A stretch of 64,000 nt of DNA, taken from NCBI RefSeq assembly GCF_019175385.1, contig NC_083348.1, positions 46,150,950 through 46,214,949 on the forward strand, written 5' to 3'. This DNA is from Lycium barbarum. Its lineage: Eukaryota; Streptophyta; Magnoliopsida; Solanales; Solanaceae. Below, piece after piece: positions 1-9,735 of this stretch (its first letter is position 1; the number at the start of each line of letters is the position of its first letter). Position numbers and translations under genes: made by a program. The notes below the pieces were generated by a model. It was not told where the DNA came from, ran no database searches, and saw nothing but the letters and a program-made list of their open reading frames with translations.

Positions 1-1
1 T

Positions 2-3000
2 ACACTCCCTCAGAAGGAGGGGTCATCATTTGACATTTCGGAAGATGGAGTTCTACGATGTCGAGGCAGGTTATGTGTTCCAGATGTGGCAGGTCTACGC
101 CATCAAATTTTGAGAGAAGCTCATTGTTCCCGTTACTCCGTTCACCCCGGAGCGACGAAAATGTATCATGATCTTAAGACTATATATTGGTGGAATGGGA
201 TGAAGAATGTTATATCCCGTATTTTTGAACCTCGGAGTATCTGCTGGGGTGGGGCCCACACACCGAGATTTTTTTTTGGAACATCTGAAAAGTCATATGA
301 ATCACATATGTAAAGTTAAACACAACTCATGAAGTACCTTTGGACCAAATCAAAGTGGAAACCTTCCAAACGAATATTTTTAAGAAAACGTTTTCGGGTG
401 ACCTGACTTTGGGGGGAAAAAACTGTATTGTACGTTTGGAATTTCGAAAATACCTTGAAATAGAAGTTGTAGATAATTGAATTATCTTTCCATCCATAGG
501 TCGTGGGTTCCCAGGTGACGTCGGTACAAGGAGATATGAACGTTTTAAGGTCGAAAGGTCAGTGGGCTAGGCCCAACTCGGGACCAACCGAGTTGGCCCA
601 AAAAAATGAAAAAAAAAATTCAGGCCCAAGTGAGGAGCCATTCGGCCATGGTCCATAAAAAGGATCCAAGCCCATGGAATTAAGTCATGTGGTCAATGAA
701 TAAAAGACCACTTAATCATCCAAATTACATAGAACTTTCAAGAGAAAGAATAGGAGGAAAAACAAGAGAAAAACAAGAACAAAAAGAGGGCATTTCGGGT
801 TTGGCCATAGAAAAATCACCCCTCAAAGTCTTGCCTCTAAAATTATTTTCTTGTTGAATTCCTACTAAATTAAGTGTCCTCTACAACTTGGTGTAATTGT
901 TTTGGAAGAAGGAGCACTTATTTCTTCAAGTAGACAACTTGTTCAAGTGAAGAAGTTTGTAGAAAAAGGTAAGAATCAATTCCTTTTTCTTATGTTATAA
1001 AGGTTTGTTTATGTTGTGGTATGTGGAAATGAGTAGAAATTATGGAAATAAGGAAGTTTGCAAAGTGGGTATGTATATATATATGTAGCCATGGGTGTAT
1101 ATATGTTGTATACATATATGAGTTGAATTTTATGTTGCATTCTAGTTGTGGTTATGATGGAAATTATATTGGGAATGAAAGTTGAATGAATTTTGGTTGA
1201 AGTTGGAATGTAGATGATTATGTCACTTTAGAATAATTTTGTGATATTATGGAAATGAAGTTGTTAAGATGTGAATTATGATTATGGTTGATGAATTTGG
1301 AAGTTGGAAACTTGTTATGAAGTTGTATGCCACAGATTTGATGTTTTGCATAAGTTATGATTTTGGCGGAAGATTGTATATCATGTATATCGAGTGTATA
1401 TCTTAAGGAAAACGATATGAAATGTTTCTAGAACTATATGGTGATGATCATGATGGTTGTTGAATATGAAATTATTGATCTTAGTTGAAAGTTGGGTTGA
1501 ATTGAAGATTATGTCAACTTGTGACAAAAATGACTAGTTGAAGGATATTTGTGTTTTTAATGTTCATTGTTGATATTGTTGTTGTCGTTTGGGTTGTTGT
1601 TGATGATTTATAGCCGAGTTGAATTCTCGGGGTGTCATATGTATAGGGGAAGTGCTGCCGAAATTTCGGTAGCCAAATATGCTTAAAGTTGAAATAATGG
1701 CATTAATAATTCACAATTGGTAAACTCGACCAATTGCAGTTTTTCGACGAAACGGGAAGTGAGTTTGGAAAGGCTTAAGGAGCGCGAAAGGTATGTAAAG
1801 CAACCCCAATTCTTCCCTTGGCATGCCCCTAGTGTGTTAGGGTCGGATCCGGGCCTCGAAGGACCTCTTGGCCCTCGGAATCCGCAAGACAAAATTTCAG
1901 TTTTTCCTTCAGTAGAATTGAACCATTTTGATACGCTTTTTTTCTGAAATTATGCAATTTTGCTCTAAATTATTCAGAAAATCATAGAATGTTTGTATAA
2001 CCTTTTTAGGTGATACTCTATGCTTAGAGGGCACAATTTGAGCCCGCCGCCTTGTTTGTCCCAAGGCGGGCCCGCTATTTACGGTTTTGCCCCTAATGTG
2101 TTAAAGCTTCCTTTTTAAGCGATTTTTGAAAGAAATGTTTTAATTACCCTACTAATCGCTTAACGAATATTATTTTAAATATTCTGTTAAATATTATAAA
2201 TTATTTTGACACTCGGAATGACTTCGGGAAAGTTATACTTCTGTAATTTATTATGATATCCGAAATACATTTATTATGATTCCGTCCGACCCCATTGGAT
2301 TTGTTTGTCTTTGATACGCTTCATCGAGTCTTTGAAAACATTTATTATATTTTTTAAATTGCATTAGTCTCTCACTACTCCATTCGTGGATGTCCCAATG
2401 TTTCCCACACTGAGCCCGGGCCAGGATATGTTGTCAAGCGTAATTCTCTGCATTGTTCGCCGCGTCCCGATGTGAGGGGGCAGGTATACGCATACATGGG
2501 TCTGTGGAGTATGATGTGCCATGTCCGCCTATTCTGATCTGATCTGTATGGCCATTTTGATATGACATTATATGATACGGGGCCACGCCCCTTTTTCTGA
2601 TTCCTCTGTATAGTGGCACCAGCGTCGGGAGGGTGGCCACATTCTGTCTGCCGAGTCCCGTGTCAGGGACCGGATATGATATGATATGACATATGTTTCT
2701 GTACGCATTCTGTCTGTTTTGGAAATATGCATTTGACACTCTGGATTCTGTACTCATTTTCTGTAACCATTATGATTTGACTTCTGTGATTCCGCTTTAC
2801 ATATTCAGTACATATTTCGTACTGACCCCCTTTCTTCGGGGGCTGCGTTTTCATGCCGCGCAGGTACTGACGACAGGTTCGCTGATCCACACGTTTAGGA
2901 TCCTATTTCTGCTATTTGGGGCGCTCTCTTCTACAGAGCCCATCTTTTGGTACAGTCTGTCACTGCTATCTGGATATGTACTTTGTTCAGGGTATGACGG

Positions 3001-4470
3001 GGCCCTGTCCCGTCTTATGATTATGATATGTTCTGTAGAGGTCTGTGGATACATCTGTGTGGGTTCTGTACATATGTTTGGGATATTCTGTTCTGTGATG
3101 GCCTTATCGGCCTATGTGTGCCAAGTCTGCTTTTCTGCTAAATTCTGTAGCGACCACTAATATTATTATTATATTATTATTCTGTTAATATGCTAATTTG
3201 GGGTATCGGGTACGTATAGGTGCCCAGCTCGGGCACTGGTCGCGGCCCACGGGGTTGGGTCGTGACAAAGAAAGACGTAGCGGAATTCGTAGCCCAGTGT
3301 CCTAATTTCCAACAAGTGAAGATAGAACACCAAAAGCCAGGTGGCTTATTGCAAGCTATAGAAATCCCAACTTGGAAGTGGGAAGTGATTAATATGGATT
3401 TCATTACAGGGTTACCCCGTTCTCGACGTAAATATGGTTCCATATGGGGGATTGTGGATAGACTCACAAAGTCAGCTCATTTCTTACCGGTCAGGACGAC
3501 CTATGTGGCAGAAGATTATGCAAAGCTTTATCTTAAAGAGATAGTGAGACTCCATGGCGTTCCGGTATCTATTATCTCCGATGGAGGAACTCAGTTTACA
3601 GCCAAGTTTTGGGGGTCTCTACAAGAAGGTTTGGTGACCCAAGTGCGCCTTAGCACGGCATTTCACCCCCAGACTGATGGGCAAGCTGAACGTACTATTC
3701 AGACTCTTGAAGATATGTTACGGGCATGTATGATAGATTTTGGAGGAAATTGGGATGACAATTTGCCACTCATTGAGTTTGCTTACAATAACATTTATTA
3801 TTCTAGCATTCAAATGGCACCGTATGAGGCTCTATATGGGCGAAAGTGTAGATCCCCAATTAGGTGGTTTGAAACCGGAGAAGCTAAGTTGATAGGGCCA
3901 GACTTGGTCCAGCAAGCAATAGAGAAAGTTAAGCTCATACAAGATCGGTTGCTAGCGGCTCAAAGTCGTCAGAAGTCCTATGCGGATAATCGTCGAATAG
4001 ACTTAGAGTTCTAAGTGAAAGATTGGGTATTCTTGAAAGTGTCGCCGATGAAGGGCGTGATGAGATTTGGCAAAAAGGGGAAGCTCAGTCCTCGGTATAT
4101 TGGGCCATACGAAATTGTGCGCAAAATAGGAAAAGTGGCCTATGAGCTACATCTACCTCCAGATTTGGAGTCAGTCCATCAAGTATTTCATGTCTCGATG
4201 CTTCGGAAGTGTGTTGGAGATCCTACGAGGATCGTCCCAGTGAATGATATTCAAGTGACAGAAAAGTAAACTTATGATGAAATACCCATTGCCATATTAG
4301 ATAGGCAAGTACGGAGGCATAAAAACAAAGAAATGGCCTCAATTAAAGTTCTGTGGAGAAATGACAATCGAGAGGAAATGACATGGGAAGTAGAAGAGAA
4401 TATGCGATCCAAATACCCACATTTATTTCAGCCCTTGGAAGAAGTCCAAGATGAGACGTCAAAATCATAA
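2..4470 (+). pseudogene. pol: Element 1 pol remnant (integrase and chromodomain), split and with stops
   Basis: Encodes the C-terminal part of a Gypsy polyprotein, whose integrase would join cDNA to host DNA. Bases 2-207 give the pre-integrase linker and the two zinc-finger histidines. The frame then breaks at a solo LTR (208-3267) and resumes at 3273, after the second AAGAA duplication copy, with the zinc-finger cysteine region (second partner changed to Phe in CPNF), the DDE core ([24 protein letters not shown]), the GPY/F module (GPYEIV) and a chromodomain-like end ([17 protein letters not shown]). In-frame TAA codons at 4012-4014 and 4267-4269 break it further. The second Asp context reads ISDGGTQF rather than the usual SDRGTQF. 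The stop is at 4468-4470. It is not functional. Confidence 0.9.
208..3267 (+). mobile_element. Solo LTR, family 1 (3060 bp), inside integrase zinc finger
   Basis: Starts TGTTATATCCCG and ends GGGTCGTGACA, the termini shared by the LTRs of the intact element at 55108. It is flanked by the 5-bp direct repeat AAGAA (203-207 and 3268-3272). Removing the LTR and one repeat restores an open integrase frame, which proves the insertion point. No internal region is present, so it is a solo LTR left by LTR-LTR recombination. It contains a donor-like AAGGTAAGAA at about 967, a short GAGTCCC repeat near 2410-2680, the twin-hairpin block at about 2806-2865 and the GGGGCCCTGTCCCG motif near 3000. Small open frames inside it are not genes. 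Confidence 0.93.
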
Positions 4471-4640
4471 GGTATGCATGTTTTCCCTTTTATACATTCA
4501 GGTCGTGTATGGCCAAATTTCTAGTGTTGTTGTATTAATGCCCTGTGAGGCATTGTTATTGTGGGTTGCTATGACAGGGTGGTAGTGCCACATTACAGAG
4601 GAAACTCTGGCGAAATTTTTATAGAATTCCCCTAGCCCTT

Positions 4641-4677
4641 AACATTCGAGGACGAATGTTCCTAAGGGGGGTAGAAT
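4641..4677 (+). promoter_or_regulatory. Pre-PPT hairpin and polypurine tract of element 1
   Basis: A perfect inverted repeat (stems AACATTCG and CGAATGTT, loop AGGA, 4641-4660) is followed by AAGGGGGG and GTAGAA directly before the LTR start at 4678. The purine run is the plus-strand primer for reverse transcription. The hairpin recurs at every PPT in the window. Bases 4471-4640 are an untranslated stretch with nothing else recognised. Confidence 0.8.
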
Positions 4678-7083
4678 GTTAAACCTCGGAAAATTTCCCG
4701 TTGGTACGCAAATAAATGAACTAATGATGTGTGCGAGGAGTGCGAGTGTATAATGTTTCATGGGAAATGTATGAAAAGGGATGTGGATGATTAGAATGAA
4801 AAGTCGAGAAATGAGAAAAATTGAAAGTTGGCAAAACTGCCCAGTGGTCGTATATTGCAAAATACGGACCGTAAAGTGCAACACGGTCCGTAAACTGGCA
4901 GTCGTAAACTGCCATGCAAAAGCTTCAGCCTTCTGCCAGTGGTCGTAAAGTGCAAACACGGACCGTAAACTGGTATACGGTCCGTAAACTGCCAGGTCGT
5001 AAACTGGCATGCCAAACTTCAACTTTCTGCCAGCCGAGGAAATGGTTAAAAACGACCTGGTGGACGGACCGTAAAGTGATTTACGGCCCGTAAACCATGG
5101 TCGTAAATCACCATGCATGCAGGCCAAAGTCTCTGGTCCTGCTTAAGTTTAAAGACGACCACGAGGGATGGTCCGTAAAGTGGAATACGGACCGTAAACC
5201 TCCATGGACGACCACTGTTCACCTAGCACAGATTTTCCAATTCATTAAAATGAGGATCAAGACTTGTCTTATTTCATATCCACATTACACCACTTCTCTC
5301 TAAAACTTCTCTCTACATTTATTATATGAGTTTTCAAGGATTATAAGCCATCAATAACATTAAGACAAGTGAATCAAGGATAAGGGAATCATCAAGGACC
5401 ATCCAAGTCAAGAAATCCAAATGAAGAAAAACTAGGGTTTTGCTCAAAGAAGAGTATTATCAACCAAAGCTTGTTCCTACAACTTCTAAGGTAAGATTCA
5501 TGATTTTTACAAGTTGATTAAGGTATTGGAGAATTAAAATACATGGGTTGTAGAAAATGTTGTCAACTAGGTCATGAATGATGAATAGTGACATTTTGAG
5601 AAATAGTTTGAATTGAGTTATGAATGTTGTTGTGTTGTGCTATGAATGTGTCATAAATGGTATTAAGATCATGAACTAAACACTTTAGACGAATGGACGA
5701 AGTTGGGTGTTATGACCATGAATGTGGGTGAATTAGAGGCAAATTGAGGAATCTAGATAATGTGGATAATGTGAATGACTAATTGCCATTGTTATGATAT
5801 TAATGAAGGTATAAACGCTAGCATTGGAAGGGAACGTGCAAGTGTAGAATAGTTCGACGGAAAGGTATGTAAGGCTAACCCTTCTTTCATAAGGCATGGT
5901 TCTTGGCCAAATTCCTAATTCCTCTATATGAGTATGTTGTCTTCACATGGTTGACATTCCTAGCTCATAAGCTCACGACCCTTGATATGTACTATGATTA
6001 TACTATGTTCCTCGTATGACGAGTAAGTCTATAATGTAGATGTAACGATAATGATGAGGATAGTAATGATGATGAGAGTAAAATGAGATTAGAGATGCTT
6101 ACGAGCTATGATATATGTATATGTATGCCATGAAGGGCTATAATAAGACCCCGAGCTTATGATGCCGGGCAAGACTATATGTATATGACTATGTATAAAG
6201 TAGGTATACGATTAAGAAACGCGCGCACACCTCTGCAGATGGTACGGATAACCTTGACGCCTTGGTAGGGCCAGGTATGTATGATCTTGAGCCTTGGTTG
6301 GCCAAGTATGTATGAAACACCGATCCTATGAGGTCGGGTATGCTATGTAAATGCTACGTATATAATATGAATATGAATGTGATAAGACTATGTATAAGGA
6401 TACGAATAAGGACATGTAGACGAATATGAGCACAAGTATGATACGATTATTATTTTGGGATACCAACGACGATGTATGCAAGTAAGCGACATGATGATGA
6501 TGATATTACTGTCTCCCCTCCTATGCTATTTTCATATGATATCTATTATGCTTCTATATTGATGTTGATCATGCTTTACATACTCAGTACATTTTTCGTA
6601 CTGACCTCCTTTTGTTTATGGCCGCTACGTCATGCCCGCAGGTGCACAGGGAGACAGACTTGATCCATAGCTGCTTATTCAGAGATTGCATAGCAGAGCT
6701 CCATTTCTTTCGGAGCCGTAACTTTTGGGTACTTATTCTTTTGTGTATATAATTATGGGCATAGCGGGGTCCTGTCCCGCTCATACGATTTGCCATACTC
6801 TTAGAGGCTCGTGGTCATGTGTATGTGGGTAGAGATGTTCGGCCATGTCGGCCCATGTTTTGTGTATCTTTTGTTAGCCACGTCGGCCTTGTACTTATGA
6901 TGTGGCATAGATGCCTATGATATGTTAAATGATGATGGTTGTCTAATGGGATCAGTATGATTAACGATAAGAAAAGCACGAATTGACTTATGGTTCACCA
7001 AGATGTTATGTTTGTACGATAAGGGAGTGCCCGGGTGAGGTAGCACCGGGTTCTCGTCTCGGACCCCTAGCCGGGTCGTGACA
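4678..7083 (+). mobile_element. 3' LTR of element 1 (2406 bp)
   Basis: Begins TGTTAAACCTCGG directly after the PPT and ends GGGTCGTGACA. It diverges from the other family-1 LTRs: it carries a cluster of TACGGWCCGTA palindromes (4846-5200), a donor-like AAGGTAAGA at about 5489, a diverged twin-hairpin block at about 6585-6645 and GGGGTCCTGTCCCG near 6767. Open frames antisense to 4639-5127 are chance frames of the repeat cluster. Confidence 0.88.
4846..5200. repeat. Cluster of palindromic TACGGWCCGTAAA motifs
   Basis: About eight copies of a core ACGGACCGT or ACGGTCCGT (near 4864, 4884, 4959, 4976, 5064, 5083, 5170 and 5186), most followed by AAACTG or AAAGTG and alternating with shorter GGTCGTAAACTG half copies. 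The core is self-complementary, so it reads the same on both strands, as a dimeric protein site would. A similar cluster lies in the unrelated LTR at 38020-38350. Function is unknown. Confidence 0.75.
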
Positions 7084-9735
7084 AGAAGCCATGTCTTTGG
7101 TACGCAATCTTCACTTAACGATCCAATATGGCCGCAGGCTGTTCCTTGCTCTCATTTATCTACAGTATTACAGTCCAGTTACACTTATGGTAACTTAAGA
7201 TCCGAGTTCATTTCACTTCTTAGTTCGCAATATCTTTGAGTTCTTACTACAACTCTTTCTTTACTTCCTTCCCTCACATTTCTCGACACAAGTATACTTT
7301 CCTTTGATTTCTTTGTATTGGCGCTCGTTTCGTCCATCATTATTCCTTGTTGGCTCTCCGGTGTGGATTCCTTTCAAATATGATCGAGCATCGCTTCACA
7401 TCGATGATTCATGTAAGTTCATAGCGTATATTCTCATGTTCCGTATAATTAATGGTCCATGAACTATTTTCTAGTATCCGATGAACTCTTTTATTTCATT
7501 CATGGGCACCGCGTTCTTTCTTTCTTTCAAAAATTTCCCGTCTACCAATTGTTGATACTTTCATTATAATAGCCGTTGTCATCCGAAATATCCCTTGAGT
7601 CTTATCACTCTCTCCATTATCCTTTGTGAACTTAGCTTGTATCCCTTTCCTGCTCTTTTTATTACTCTTTAAAACATGTCGCTGCGTATTTAGGTACGGC
7701 ATAAATTTTCCCGATATGAGGGATTCAAATCATGTTCTAAACATATCATAATTCATGTCGGCATGAAGTATTCTCTTAAGGTGTCTTCCATCCTTTCCCT
7801 TCATGTCGGCTTCACGGTACACTCATTGTGATCTCGTTTCTACTTCTTTCATGTATTCCCTTGATATGCCGATATGTTTTGAACTCTGGCCTCGAACTAA
7901 TAAATTTTCCCCCTCTGGAGCCTGACAGCGTTGCGATTCCTTTTAAGTCCAATATAATATGTTCTCCCCCCTTTTAAGGGGCTCCTTATACGCCAACGGT
8001 CCTTTATATACCTTTCAAGGGCCTAAATCTCCTAGCATCGTCGCAAGGCCGAATCATTCTTTTCTTGTTTCACATCCCTTATCATAGTCACTATTCCTTT
8101 AGCCCCACTTATTGGAATCGGTTCTCGAGTCCCGTACATTCCTCTTTTGTTCCATATTACTGCACTTCATTCTTTTCACGTACCTACGTTTGAATTTTTA
8201 CCCAAGTAGTCTCGTGCTTTGCCGGTAATTTCTCTCGTGGATCTCACTCACCGGGTTTTCTTACCTTTCACCTTTTTTCGACATTTGATCTCCCTGCCTT
8301 CCATTTACTCACTCTCTTTCTTTTCCAAATATCATTGTATTAGGATTTCCAATCTTAACTTGTAGTAAAAATAACATCAGCTTACCCTGTGACACTTGTA
8401 CCATTTATTTTTGTTGTCTCTTGATCTTCAGTACCATTACTCGATTGATACCTTCCACACCGTAGCACCGGTTGCTGGGACACACGTGCCCACCGATACA
8501 TTCACATGTGGGATATCGTACGTATTCATATATATACATATATATTCACTACCAACTCGCCCACAAAATACTTCCAAACGCTATTCAAACCTATCCTAAT
8601 TCCAGAGCTGTGATGCACTCTCTGTCTCTTCACCAGTCTAGTCTACCTCGTCCTACGCGTCCTCTTATGGTCTCCAACCATCTCGTATACTCTAGTTTCC
8701 CTTAGGCTACTCTAACTTTTCATTTGTCTCTTATGTCTAAATCCATAGGATTTCTTGCACACTTCCCAGGGGGTCACCCATCCTAGGATTTCTCTCATGT
8801 TAGCACGCTTAACCTTGAAACTCCGATGAAATTCGATGCATTAGTACAGATAAAATCGCATCCACTTCATCGCATGACCTTCATTACCTGATATAGAGCA
8901 AGTCGAAGTCTTACAGATTTCGAGACATTTTCATAACACGTCCTTCCTTTTACAATTACTATTTTACCCTTTTCAATCCTCAATATTCACCTTTTACTTA
9001 TGTGTATAACTACCCTTCGTCCTAGATTCCTAGGTTCCCGATGATAGCGAATATACCTTCGTCGCCGTTACTTATGAATACTTCGGGTATCAGCCTGCTC
9101 GGATTTCCACTCACCGCTCTTATATAATAATCTACAACAAAACTCATTTGTCGACTTTCTCTAAATCCTCCAACAGACCTTGTTCCTACTAAGCCTCGAA
9201 TGTTATCCATTTTAATTCTTCGGACTGCTAATCGTCTTTTTCGCAATTATTCTTCATGCCATGCCAAGTTCATAACCCTTTCCAAGCAACGCATCCCACT
9301 TCTTGTCTATTTACGATATTTCATTTCCACGCTTCTTCCTGTCAGGCGTATCTAATTAAATGACCTGATTCTGAACAATTCTGGCAGAATCTCCTTTACA
9401 ATTCTCACTATTCCGAATCCGCATGAAGCAAATATCAACAATGACTCACAGGGCCTACAGTTTACGACACATTCCAGCCATCCAGAGCTCCCAATTTCAG
9501 GTAAAAGAACAAATATATCAAGACTTACCTCTATGACCTTCCATATCATCACTCGCCTTCTTCCATCGTATGTAAGACTTATATAAGGAATTTCATTTTC
9601 CTATGACTTGGCTCTATTGCACGATCTAGGACAGAAAGAAGGTCAACAATCCCTAGATGCCCTGCAGTCTCCTGCTTATAAATGTGGCCGGCTTCACACC
9701 CATAAACAGGACTCCTTGGGCCTTTAAATCAAATA
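7084..9735 (-). mobile_element. Internal region of non-autonomous LTR element, copy 1
   Basis: Read on the minus strand, the right end (about 9720 to 9608) resembles the leader after the primer-binding site of the other elements (reverse complement of GATCGTGCRATAGAGC and CTGCAGGGCATCTAGG). The left end (7084-7150) is a decayed match to the chromodomain coding end (GCGTACCAAAGACATGGC). Between them no gag, reverse transcriptase or integrase is recognisable. Bases 8060-8990 are homologous, inverted, to 22950-23990, and 7084-8030 to 12748-13675. Short minus-strand open frames (9022-9246, 9352-9552, 7496-7702) match no family I know. The right boundary with the LTR is uncertain because no intact TGACA end or primer-binding site is visible. 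Confidence 0.75.
8754..8863 (-). pseudogene. 5S rRNA-derived segment, copy 1
   Basis: On the minus strand the segment opens GGATGCG and runs through close matches to the plant 5S rRNA: the A-box region (AGGTTAAGCGTGCTA), then GAGAGAAATCCTAGGATGGG and GTGACCCCCTGGGAAG, in the right order and spacing for about 110 of 120 bases. The middle reads CATGAGAG where 5S has GGCGAGAG, so the intermediate element is damaged. The match extends into element-specific flanks shared with 23117-23231, so it is part of the retroelement rather than a stray 5S gene. Confidence 0.85.

Larger units (their letters stand above)
1..7083 (+). mobile_element. Element 1: right part of a Ty3/Gypsy chromovirus
   Basis: The segment starts inside pol just upstream of the integrase zinc finger, continues through integrase and chromodomain to 4470, then a short 3' untranslated stretch, a polypurine tract and a complete 3' LTR (4678-7083). 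The 5' part lies left of the window. A solo LTR (208-3267) interrupts it. The base after the 3' LTR begins AGAAG, and a paralogous unbroken site at 12746-12750 shows AGAAG in the same context, so the element inserted into a minus-strand non-autonomous element like the one at 12509-13675. The left duplication copy is outside the window. Confidence 0.9.

Noticed and set aside
2693..3160. 155-codon plus-strand frame with hydrophobic stretches
   Set aside because: It lies wholly inside the solo LTR (208-3267), spans the twin-hairpin block, and its frame is not kept in other copies of the LTR.
3220..3267. Upstream extension of the integrase frame to 3220
   Set aside because: These bases are the end of the solo LTR; the pol frame only resumes after the target duplication at 3268-3272.
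4639..5127. 162-codon minus-strand frame and overlapping shorter ones
   Set aside because: They are frames through the TACGGWCCGTA palindrome cluster and across the PPT/LTR border; repeats of this kind stay open by chance.
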